Origin: Platanthera guangdongensis
Lineage: Eukaryota > Streptophyta > Magnoliopsida > Asparagales > Orchidaceae
Assembly: GCA_039583875.1 (NCBI GenBank)
Contig: CM077155.1
Location: 10,643,046 to 10,707,045, forward strand
Direction: 5' to 3'
DNA length: 64,000 nucleotides
Positions within the stretch are counted from its first letter, which is position 1, and each line of letters opens with the position of its first letter. Below are positions 1-8,052 of the stretch, piece after piece. The notes beneath the pieces are model-generated. The model did not search any database. It worked only from the letters and a program-made list of their open reading frames with translations, and was not told the origin of the DNA. The position numbers were made by a program, and so were the translations under genes.

Positions 1-203
1 TTGTTATTCTAAGCAGGCCCAGCCAGTAAAAGCCGCAGCCCTGAATATCAGTGACTCTTTATTTTGAACTTCCTAAAAAGTATTTTTATCACATTTGAAC
101 TCTATGATGAGTAAGAACCACAAGCCCAGACACGTGTAGACAATCAATTATTCTAAAATTATGTTTTCTTTTCAACAGTGTCCTACTAGTTTCAGGTAAG
201 ACC

Positions 204-413
204 AAGCCGCGAGCGATCCTCATGCAAAAGGTCAGACTAAGTCGCGAGCGATCCTCGTGCAAAAGGTAAGACTAAGCCGCGAGCGATCCTTGTGCAAAAG
301 GTAAGACTAAGCCACGTGCGATCCTCGTGCAATAGGTAAGACTAAGCCGCGAGCGATCCTCGTGCAAAAGGTAAGACTAAGCCGCGAGTGATCCTCGTGC
401 AAAATGTAGGACT
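204..413. repeat. 35-bp tandem repeat, six units
   Basis: Six consecutive units start at 204, 239, 274, 309, 344 and 379. They share the core CGCGAGCGATCCTCGTG followed by CAAAAGGTAAGACTAAGC. Each core can fold as CGCGAG, loop CGATC, CTCGTG. Single related cores recur at about 501, 620 and 646, so the array decays rightwards. Confidence 0.9.
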
Positions 414-640
414 GCGTATGCGGTTTGAATACATAAGCTATTCACCGAACCTGCCTTTCTACGTCAGGACGTCGTTAGGGCTTGCCCCCCTCACGACCAA
501 GCCGCGAGTGATCATCGTGCAAAAGATAAGACTGTGCATGTAATTTGAATACAAAAGCTATTCACCGAACCTGCCTTTCTACGCCAGGACGTTGTCAGGG
601 CCTGCCCCCTCACGACCAAGCCGGAGCGATCCTCGTACAA
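411..640. repeat. 120-bp direct repeat, two units
   Basis: The units at 411-530 and 531-640 both run from ACTG(C/T)G(T/C)ATG through TTTGAATACA, AGCTATTCACCGAACCTGCC and CCCCTCACGACCAAGCCG. Each ends in one copy of the 35-bp core, so this is a higher-order repeat built on the neighbouring tandem array. Confidence 0.75.
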
Positions 641-1009
641 ATTAAGCCACGAGCGATCCTCGTGCGAACTAGGTTACTAACCAGATCCAGACGCAATTAT
701 AACCCCCACAAAGCAACATCATGAGTTAAACAACGCCCACACAAAAAGAAGAAAAAGGGCACAATCATAAAACAACGTGCAAATATATGCGCAAACGCGC
801 CAATCAAGAACCGTCAAATAATAATGGCAACATACAAGAGACCAGACTAGAAAAGCAAAAGATGCAAACACATTAATACAAGTAAATAGTGCCACTACAC
901 ATCAGCCCCATCAACATCAAAACTCTCATCGCCAGAGATATCATCAAAGCTAAGGCCGGATACATTATAACGCCCAAAATTTCTTAAGACAGGAAATGGT
1001 TCTCTGGAG

Positions 1010-1460
1010 GTTATCGCCCGACGGTAGCTAGTTACCGCGCGGCGGGAGCTCTAGGGTTAGCATCGATAGCATTGAGAGCGTTGAGCCAACTCAATGCTGG
1101 ACTTACCTCATGGCGGAAAGTTATTACCGCGTGGCGGTAGCTAGAGAATTAAACTAGCAGAGCTCTCGGGAAGCTATCGCCCGGTAGTAGGGTTACCGTT
1201 GGCAACAGCTGAGTCAATTTAATTGATGAGGCTCTCAGGATTCTACCGCGCGACGGTAGCAGTTAGCACACAGCGATAGCGGTAGGTGTCGTGTCGTAAC
1301 CGACGTCGGCTATCGCTCCGCATTAGCATCCTATCGCGCAGTGATAGTGATACCATAACATCGTAGCCACGTGTCAGCCTGTGATTGGAGGGCCTGGGCG
1401 GTTATACGCGAAATGAGGCAGTACTGCGCGACAGTAGCTCGTTACCGCGTGGCAGTAGCT
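1010..1460. repeat. Array of short GC-rich hairpins in element G
   Basis: Degenerate units recur about every 50-100 bp: TACCG/CGGTA around CGTGG (1125-1139), CTACCG/CGGTAG around CGCGA (1243-1259), CTATCG/TGATAG around CGCAG (1331-1347), and TACTG/CAGTA around CGCGA (1423-1437). The stems differ between units yet both arms change together, while the 5-nt loop stays similar. The unit at 1443-1457 has one mismatch. Confidence 0.7.
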
Positions 1461-1592
1461 TTATTTATATGCCTGGTTTGGCCGTTTCCTCTTCATTATT
1501 CTGGAGTTGGAGTGTGAAAAATGGACAAAAAGCTAAATAAATCGCAAATTTTATTGCTCCAAAAAGATAATTATTACATATATATGTCCCAT

Positions 1593-1600
1593 TATTTATA
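1593..1600 (-). promoter_or_regulatory. TATA box in F LTR
   Basis: TATAAATA on the minus strand, about 80 bp before the LTR end, with an AATAAA poly(A) signal downstream at 1550-1555 on the same strand. This gives a very short U5. Confidence 0.55.
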
Positions 1601-1770
1601 GAAACTAGGGGAGATGAGAGAATTACAACAAACAATGTGAGACTAAATACAATCCGCGCGGCTTATGCAGTTTGACAAGGTCAAGCCACACACTATACAA
1701 AAGAATAATAAAGCTCCTAATAGCACCAAGGGAAACCGCCAGTCCGCCAAGGAAGACTGCTGGGCAAGCT

Positions 1771-1925
1771 GATAGACCGCAACTGCGGGTTATCACTAGG
1801 CCGCAGTTGCGGCTAACCATCAGACCGATGTTGCGGGTTGCCACCTGACCGCATTTGCGGGTAACCACTAGACCACTGCTGCGGCAAACCTTCAGACCGC
1901 AACTGCGGGTTGCCACCAGGTCGTA
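1771..1925. repeat. CCGCA/TGCGG hairpin array in F LTR
   Basis: Seven units at about 20-25-bp spacing follow the pattern ARACCGCA, 2 nt, TGCGGGT. Perfect 5-bp stems with different 2-nt loops are seen at 1777-1788 (AC), 1801-1812 (GT), 1849-1860 (TT) and 1897-1908 (AC). Decayed units lie between them and at 1919-1940. Confidence 0.8.
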
Positions 1926-2085
1926 GTTGTGTCTTAACCACCAGACCGCCAGCAGAGGATCACTACTAGACCGCTACACCAACCCATCAGACAATCAGAC
2001 CATCTGAATAGACTGCTAGGACTAACCACCAGACCGCCCAAACTGCAAACTGCCCGACTTAAGGTCAAATTGCCAATTTCTAGCA

Positions 2086-2097
2086 CTCCCCGTCAAG
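2086..2097 (-). promoter_or_regulatory. Polypurine tract of element F
   Basis: GACGGGGAG on the minus strand lies between the pol stop codon and the TG of the 3' LTR, the expected site of plus-strand DNA priming. Confidence 0.7.
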
Positions 2098-2879
2098 CTG
2101 GAGCGTATATGTCAACCATGTCCAGCTTGCTACAAACATCAGAAGCTAAATCTGGTTTTCTTAAGAAGTCTGCTAGTTCTTTATCAGAAGTGACAAAGGG
2201 AGTACAAATCTGATTTTTCAATACCTCTTCTCTAATGAAATGATAATCCACCTCAATGTGCATTGTCCTCTCATGAAAGACAGAATTCTTTGTTATATAA
2301 ATGACGGCTTTGTTATCACAGAACATAGGAAGAGGATGGTCGTAGACTTCTTACAAGTCAAGCATAAGTGCTCGTAGCCATTTCAACCCGTCGGTAGTTG
2401 AGGCCATGCTCCTATACTCTACTTCAGTACTTGACCTTGAAACCACTGCCTGCTTCTTGCTTTTCCAGCTAACAAGGTTTCATCCTATAAAGGTGCAAAA
2501 ACCAGATGTAGACTTTCTATCCTCCTTATTTTCAGTGTAGCTGACATCATAATAAGCTTCAATCTTCAGGTGGCCATTCTTCTGAAACAACAAGCCCTTT
2601 CCTGGAGACCCTTTTACATATTCCAGAATCTTCATTGTAGACTGAAGTTAACACTCTCTAGGATTCTGCATAAACTGACTGACTTTCCCAACTGCATAAC
2701 AGATATCTGGTCTGGTAACATTCAGATATATAAGTTTGCCTACAAGTCGTCCGTATAAAGTGAAATCTGGAAGAAGAGGAGAATCATCAGTCCACCCTCT
2801 ATCATCACCAACCGCCATCAGACAACACACATGTTTCGTGCCAAGAAGACCTGCTTCCTTTAAGAGATCTAACACATAC
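2093..2879 (-). pseudogene. Element F pol fragment: RT C-terminus and RNase H
   Basis: Read 2879 to 2093, this is the 3' end of a copia polyprotein. It begins with a DLLKEAGLLG segment just after the RT palm, then GRLVGKLIYLNVTRPDICYA (about 2762-2703). The RNase H part follows, including DRKSTSGFCTFIG, the SSTEVEYRSMA catalytic region, and MFCDNKAV with HIEVDYHFIREE (about 2326-2230). It ends in YAPA and a stop just before the purine tract. Internal stops (for example near 2648 and 2330) inactivate it. The upstream half of RT lies at 63752-64000 because C inserted between. It probably functioned in cytoplasmic reverse transcription; the copia assignment is firm, the lineage is not. Confidence 0.85.
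2875..2879 (+). other. Target-site duplication CATAC (left) of element C
   Basis: CATAC here is repeated exactly at 63747-63751, immediately outside the two ends of C. It proves C is one insertion about 61 kb long including its passengers. Confidence 0.9.
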
Positions 2880-3069
2880 TATTGGGAACAATGCCCTTCA
2901 ATGTTCCCTAGGATTTGAAGAGGCATCACAAATCAGGCTAAGGGGCACAGTGTATTTGATGCTTGGTCTGGTCTTTATTTGCAGGACAGTCCTTGATTGG
3001 ACATGGGTACCCAAAAGAGTAAGCTGGCAAGTTAGATTTTTATCTAAGGCAAAAGCGTCGAGAATAAGA

Positions 3070-3240
3070 GGTTGTCTCAGCACAACCGCTGAGACAAGAG
3101 TTAGTCCCAGCACAACTGCTGAAACAAGTATTTGTTTCAGCTGAGAAGAAGAAAGCACTGAGATAGCTGTGAAGAAGAACTGATGAGACAAGAAAGCGCT
3201 GAGACAATTAAGCAGAAGAACCGCTGAGACAAAGTCAGCA
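3070..3240. repeat. GAGACAA hairpin repeats in C U3
   Basis: TTGTCTCAGC, a 6-nt loop and GCTGAGACAA form a perfect 10-bp stem at 3073-3098. Decayed units with GCTGAGACAA, GCTGAAACAA or CTCAGC follow to 3240. The 3' LTR has the same block at about 49890-50030. Confidence 0.75.
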
Positions 3241-3515
3241 GCTCACTCAATGCTTATAATGAAGGACCAAATCTACGCGCGCTGAGTGATTCAACATCAC
3301 TCAACGCTTGATTGTTTCTGGAATTTTTCTAAGTCCAGAAAGGGGTGACGTCAATTGATGTCACCAGAAGTCAACAAGTCAAAGCATTTCAAAGCCATTG
3401 TGGAAAAACTACAATAGTGCCAGAAGCCACTGTTTGTCCTCTTCTGAGGGAGGTGGCGCTCGTCCTCCATGACTGGGCCCATAGTACTATTAAGAGCCGT
3501 TGAATCTCAAGGTCA

Positions 3516-3523
3516 TATAAAAG
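3516..3523 (+). promoter_or_regulatory. TATA box, C 5' LTR
   Basis: TATAAAAG, conserved at 50310-50317 in the 3' LTR. Transcription from just downstream would place the hairpin array in the RNA leader. Confidence 0.65.
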
Positions 3524-3924
3524 GAAATGTTTAACTTGAAAACATTAACTTTTCCAGGGTTGCAAAAGTGGCGGCTGGACATCATCGTCTTCTCCGACGA
3601 GATTGAAAGTGCAGTCCAGTAGAGAAAGCTAGAGGGCAGATAAAGATAGATGAAGCTTCTTCCACTTCAGCAGGATAGTTCTGGGCAGAACAAGATAGCT
3701 GATTCTTCTAATTCAGCAAGAGTGAAGATAGTTGTTGAAGAGGACTCATTCCTTCAATAGCATGTAGCTGAGTAAATCTGATCAACAAAGAAGTTAACTG
3801 CTGAATAAGACTCTTTTCTTCAACAGCAAGTGGACTGTATTGAAATCTACTCAGTCCAGCAAGGTAGACTCAGAGATTAATCTCTAAGTCAGTTATTTAA
3901 TCATCTCATTTAAATTACCCTGTA

Positions 3925-4540
3925 AGATTCAATGTTTACTGAATCTGAGTGTAGGCCTAAGTAATTAGGCTGAGTGCTAAATCTTTTTAGATCTGAGCAG
4001 TAGGAACACTTGGTGTTCTGAGGTAGGTGATTAGTGAATCACTGAGCTGTAGGATCCAAGTGTGAATCTGTGAGTAGGGCTATCCTCCCAGCCTAAGTAG
4101 TAAGGCTTTGTGCCTGAGGTAGGTGACTATAAAGTCACTGAGTTGTAGGTGACAGGATTGTCACTGAGCTATAGGTATTGGAGGAGACTGAGTGTATGGC
4201 CTTTGTGCCTGAGGTAGGTGATTAATTAATCACTGAGCTATAGGTGTCTGGAAGGGCACTGAGGTAGGTACCTGCTGGGTACTGAGCTGTAGGAGTGCTG
4301 CAACACTCGGAGAGTAGGGCTGTGTACCTGAAATTATAGGGATGAGAAGCCTAAGCTGTAGGCCTTTGTGTAAGGCTGAGGTAGGTGGCTTGAGTGTCAC
4401 TGAGTGTAGGAGAACTATAGAGCTCTGAGGAAGGAACCTGTTGGTTCTGAGGTAGGTGTCCTGAAAAGGATACTGAGTGTAGGAACTTGCTGAAGTTCTG
4501 AGTCTAAGGTTGAGGGCCTGAGGTGTAAGCTCTGATGAAC
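3925..4540 (+). repeat. Array of about twenty variable-stem mini-hairpins with constant linkers
   Basis: Units of about 15-18 nt fold back on themselves and alternate with 8-10-nt linkers TGAGGTAG or TGAGYTRTAG. Perfect examples: GCCTAA/TTAGGC (3955-3970), GAACAC/GTGTTC (4004-4018), GTGATT/AATCAC (4027-4042), GTGACT/AGTCAC (4123-4138), GTGACA/TGTCAC (4149-4164), GTGATTAA/TTAATCAC (4218-4233), GTACC/GGTAC (4268-4282), GAGTG/CACTC (4293-4308), GCCTT/AAGGC (4362-4376), GAACC/GGTTC (4434-4447), GAACTT/AAGTTC (4483-4498). G.U-paired units lie at 4244-4259, 4385-4400 and 4456-4473. Stems differ while linkers repeat. No protein frame explains it. Confidence 0.9.
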
Positions 4541-4812
4541 ATATTTGGAGGAGTTTGGACTTGTCTAACAAGAGTTAGAAAGGTGAGAGGGATAGTGGAT
4601 GTACCCATAATTTGGGGAACCACTATAAATCTTTTTGTACTTGTTTGTGTGTTTGTTTTTTCCTTTATTAATTACAGGTGTTAAGGACAAGCTCTAGATC
4701 ACCCTAAGCTGAAAGCTAAAAGAAAGCAACAAGATAATAAAAAGACTCAAAAAGATTTAAAGACCTATTAACCCCCCTAGGTGACCGACTAACCTTGAAA
4801 TAAGAACTTTCA

Positions 4813-4830
4813 AGTGATATCAGAGGGAGG
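4813..4830 (+). promoter_or_regulatory. Primer-binding site of element C
   Basis: AGTGATATCAGAGGGAGG follows the LTR end directly. It matches the plant copia PBS TGGTATCAGAG with one G to A change. Confidence 0.8.
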
Positions 4831-4888
4831 TTACTCAAAAAGGACCTAACAGTCTGAATAAGCCTCCAAGGTTAGCTAGAAGTTATTA

Positions 4889-7310
4889 CATATGGGTTCA
4901 GGTATGAACTGCAAGGAGCTGGGGCCATAAAGCTTCCAATCTACAGGATGGAAGGATTTAGCCTCTGGAAGCAAATGGTCAGATTATTCATGTAAGCATC
5001 TAACCCTAGGATCTATGTAACAGTCTAGGAATATCCTTTTGTCCCCACAAAGGCCTCCACCATAGATCCAACTCTGTAAGTGCCCAAGGCATATACTGAG
5101 ATGGACAAAGATGAGGTAATGTTGTCTACCATGGACAAGAGGGCACATAATATATTAGCTAGTGTCATTGATGACTCAACCTTCCAAAACCTAGTGCATT
5201 GCAAGACCTCCAAGGAAATGTGGGACACTCTTGTGGTCTACATGGAGGGTTCTGAGGAAGTTAGAGATGATAGGAAGTCCATGCTCAACCAAGAGTATGA
5301 GGCCTTCAGGCAAAGCAAATCTGAGAAGTGGCTGATTGTTTTGAGAGGTTCTTTTGGATAGTTAATGAACTAAGAACCTATGGTAGGGTATTCAGCAACT
5401 ATGAGCTGAATGACAAGTTTCTTAGATCTCTCACTAGAGATTGAGACACCAAGATTTGTACCATTAGGGAAATGACTAAGCTGACTTACACTCCTCCACC
5501 AACTCTGTTTGGAAAGCTGCTATCCTATGAGATGTAGCTGGCTGCTAGATAGGAGGAGGAAAAGTACATCCAATCAAGACCAAGGATAAGTTAGTGGCCC
5601 TCAAGGCAGAAGCCCCAAGAAGGATCAGAAGAAACACTCCCTCTCCACCAAGGAGGGAGGCTGAGTCCAGCTCAGATAAGTCTGGGTCAAGCACCTCAGA
5701 CAACCATATGCCTGATGAAGATTTTGCAGCCTTCTCCAGGCAATCTCAGAAGTTCATGAAGAAGAAACACTGGAAGAGCAGACCATCTTCATCCTCTCAT
5801 CACCGGAAGTCCTCCAAGTAAGAAATGTATGACCCTAAAACTAGTAAACAGACTTTATCTAAAGTTATCTGTTATTTTTGCAGTAAGGTTGGACATGTCA
5901 TTGCCGACTGCCCAATCAAGAGAAAGGAAGAAAATGAGAAGAAGAAGCACCACCATCCCCATAAGGACAAGAATAAGGAGAAGTCCTTTGTGGCTAAGAA
6001 GGAGAAAAGCTGGACAAACTCTTCCTCCTCAGAGTTAGAAGAAGAAGAAGAAGCCTATAAAGGGCTAATTTCTGTTATTGCAAATCCAGAAGAAGAAGAG
6101 GAATATCCTGCTGCCAGGATAAGAATCAGGGCCCCTCTGTCACACTCAGACAGTGATAATGAGGAGAATGAGGAAGTCAGTGGATGCCATGGCTTGATGG
6201 CAAGAACAAAAGAAGAAAGAAGTCAGGTAGATACAAAATCAATCAAGGTACAACCTCTCTCCATTTCTTCATCTGCCTCTGACTATGAAACCAGTCCAGA
6301 CACTGGAGCATCTTCATTCTATGATGAAGATTGCTCAGAATCTGAGACTGATGTCAATCAATTGATTGACAAGTATGGACTACTCCTAGATGCTCTAAAG
6401 AAGAGCAGAAAGCTTGCCAAAAGGCAAGCAAAGGATATTGAAGTCCTAAGCCTTATAAAACTCTTTATAATAATAAATCTATTGAGATTTATAAGAAAAG
6501 TCATGAGGTGTCTGAACTCAAGAAAAGTCTTGAGTGTCAGCCATGCTTCTTAAAGATAAATGTAAACATAATAGATATCTTGAACAAAAAATGACTGAGA
6601 GATTAGGGATTATGGTTAATCCTCCTCGGTCACAGAGGTTGTTGCCAAAAGTTGCAACTGACCAAGCCCCTGAGAAGCTGGGAATAGAACACACAAATCA
6701 TCTATTCAAATCAAAATTCCATGATAAGAGGACAATATTTCAAATGGTAAATTTACCTTCTAAATCTATCAAGTTTGGACCTTCCCATAAGGATCCATAT
6801 TTTTATGCTCTACCAGTGGAGTAAAGTCACCTGGTCTCAGTAGGAGTAAGGTTGACCTCTCTAGTAATAGAGTTCTGGATAAGTCCTTCAGATTTGGATC
6901 CAAATATCCATTATCTAAAGTGATGAGAAAGGCCACTAGATGGCAGGCTCCACAAGTTGAAATATAAAAGGCCCATCATGGGCCAGTTGTATTTAGTACT
7001 CCAGCACCTTCACTCAGGAAGAAGGAAACAACAAACCCAATTCTGATTCAGCAAAGCCTAGGGCTGCTAACTTCTCACATGGACATCAATTAAAAGCCTT
7101 CACTTTTTGTGCTGTCTAGAAGAGAAGGAACAACATTCATGAATGTTGGTGCTGTGGAAAAGTGGGCCACTTTGCCATTGATTGTTGACATAACCTGAAT
7201 ATGGCCAGTGGAAAGAAAGGTGCTCATCCTCAGTAGAGAGTTGGGCAAAAGCTTTATAATGCTAACATGAACCTAGGACCCAATAACTATTGGGCTCCTA
7301 AGGGAAAATA
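4889..7310 (+). pseudogene. Element C gag, decayed, with two CCHC zinc knuckles
   Basis: The N-terminal capsid-like part is recognisable by MEGFSLWKQMVRLFM (about 4949-4993), DKRAHNILASVID with KEMWDTLVVYMEGSEEV (about 5128-5260), and after a frameshift near 5345 by FERFFWIVNELRTYG and LFGKLLSYEM. The first zinc knuckle is CYFCSKVGHVIADC (5870-5911), followed by a Lys-rich then a Glu/Ser-rich region. The second is CWCCGKVGHFAIDC (7144-7185), then NYWAPKGK, the usual end of Sirevirus Gag. Several in-frame stops and frameshifts make it non-functional. Gag would bind the RNA and form virus-like particles. The two-knuckle layout is what A, D and E lack. Confidence 0.8.
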
Positions 7311-7326
7311 AGCTCCTTTTTTGCAG
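7311..7326 (+). promoter_or_regulatory. Splice-acceptor-like site at C gag/pol boundary
   Basis: The pyrimidine tract CTCCTTTTTTGCAG lies just before the protease frame. A, D and E have an equivalent pyrimidine-plus-AG at the same place. No splicing evidence is available from sequence alone. Confidence 0.4.
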
Positions 7327-7440
7327 TATAGTCCAAATACCTGTCTAAATAAGACTTGGTATTTGGACAATGGATGTTCCAGGCACATATTTGGGACAAG
7401 ATGATTGCTCAAGGACTATGCTCCAAGTAAAGCAATGAAC
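7327..7440 (+). pseudogene. Element C protease remnant; rest of pol deleted
   Basis: TWYLDNGCSRHIFGTR (about 7354-7401) aligns with the aspartic protease start WYLDSGCSKHMTG of the other elements. The catalytic DSG reads DNG. After about 7440 no integrase, RT or RNase H sequence is present before ORF3, although about 3 kb would be expected. This is a large internal deletion, so C could only have moved later with proteins from relatives. Confidence 0.8.
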
Positions 7441-8052
7441 AAAAGTTGAGGCTATTAAGTGTGTAATCCTCAAAAGCTAGAGGCAGACAATCTCAAAGTA
7501 AGTCTCTCTCTTTTGTAGAGAGACTAAGTTTACAAATTTCTGAATTAAGTTGGATGTGCTTAAGATAAAACAAATCAAGCACACCAGTTGGAGAATAATG
7601 ATTTACTTATCTATTAGAATATCTACACTGTTAAATTTTGTAGCTTTTTCTCTCTAGCTCAAATAACCTGTAAATCAGTGCATAATAAGTCTGCTAATAA
7701 AAACTACCTTATTAGTATAATAGGTCTCCATTCTATTTAAAATTGATAAAATATTTGGATAATAATAGTGTACATCAAGACAGTGATAGGAGCTATAATA
7801 TAATCATCAAGAGCTGAGTGTTATGCTAGAAGAATTGAGTGCACTGTCTCATAACAGGAAGCGTAGAATAAGCTTTTGAGCCCAAAGTACAATCTTAAGC
7901 TAAAATAATTAATCACTTAATCTTATGATAAAGCAATTAAACATTTTCAATATATATAAGGGCGACATAAAATAAAAGCCACACTATTCTAAAAAGCCCT
8001 AACTCCAGCTGTCGAGACAAAACCCTTCTCAACATCTTGCCGCACTGCTTCA
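7441..8052 (+). other. Pol-ORF3 spacer of element C
   Basis: AT-rich and without coding signal. It has an 8-bp stem AGTCTCTC/GAGAGACT with a 9-nt loop (7501-7525). The TCGTCGA palindromes found at this place in A, D and E are absent. Confidence 0.6.

Larger units (their letters stand above)
1..1512. mobile_element. Element G: unidentified non-coding repeat, host of element F
   Basis: No open frame of meaningful length is visible on either strand. The segment holds a 35-bp tandem array (204-413), a 120-bp repeat (411-640), an A-rich stretch (about 700-950), and from about 966 a GC-rich stretch full of short hairpins. TATAACGCCC at 966 resembles the TGTAACRCCC start of many plant gypsy LTRs with one change, and a TATA-like TTATTTATAT lies at 1461-1470. 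I therefore infer that 966-1512 may be part of an LTR into which F inserted. This is weak: no PBS, PPT, partner LTR or coding domain is in the window. Confidence 0.35.
1513..2085 (-). repeat. 3' LTR of element F
   Basis: Read on the minus strand, the LTR begins TGCTAGAAATTGG directly after a purine tract and ends near TTTTTCACA. A TATAAATA box and AATAAA signal lie in LTR-like order. The far end (1513-1515) is inferred from the TG...CA rule because the partner LTR is outside the window. The middle contains an array of CCGCA/TGCGG hairpins. Confidence 0.7.
1513..2879 (-). mobile_element. Element F, left (3') segment of a copia element
   Basis: On the minus strand this segment reads 3' part of pol, purine tract, then 3' LTR. 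The 5' direction continues past the C insertion at 63752-64000, where RT sequence resumes in the same orientation. The duplicated 5 bp CATAC at 2875-2879 and 63747-63751 marks the interruption, which falls inside a conserved RT segment (S-Q-R-K-Y on one side, D-L-L-K-E on the other). F is therefore the target of C and the older of the two. Its 5' LTR lies beyond the window. Confidence 0.85.
2880..4812 (+). repeat. 5' LTR of element C
   Basis: Starts TATTGGGAACAATG and ends GAACTTTCA, followed by the PBS. The 3' copy starts TGTTGGGAACAATA. U3 holds repeated (C)GCTGAGACAA hairpins. A TATA box lies at 3516. The downstream 1.3 kb (R/U5 and leader) is dominated by the mini-hairpin array. Confidence 0.9.

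Noticed and set aside
3925..4540. CRISPR-like appearance: constant short repeats alternating with variable 'spacers'
   Set aside because: The variable parts are self-complementary hairpins, the linkers are only 8-10 nt, and the context is a plant LTR; CRISPR arrays do not fit.
4230..4571. Antisense open frame of 113 codons, repeated as 146 codons at 63182-63622
   Set aside because: It lies on the minus strand over the hairpin array in both C LTRs. The peptide is low-complexity and reflects the repeat, not a gene.
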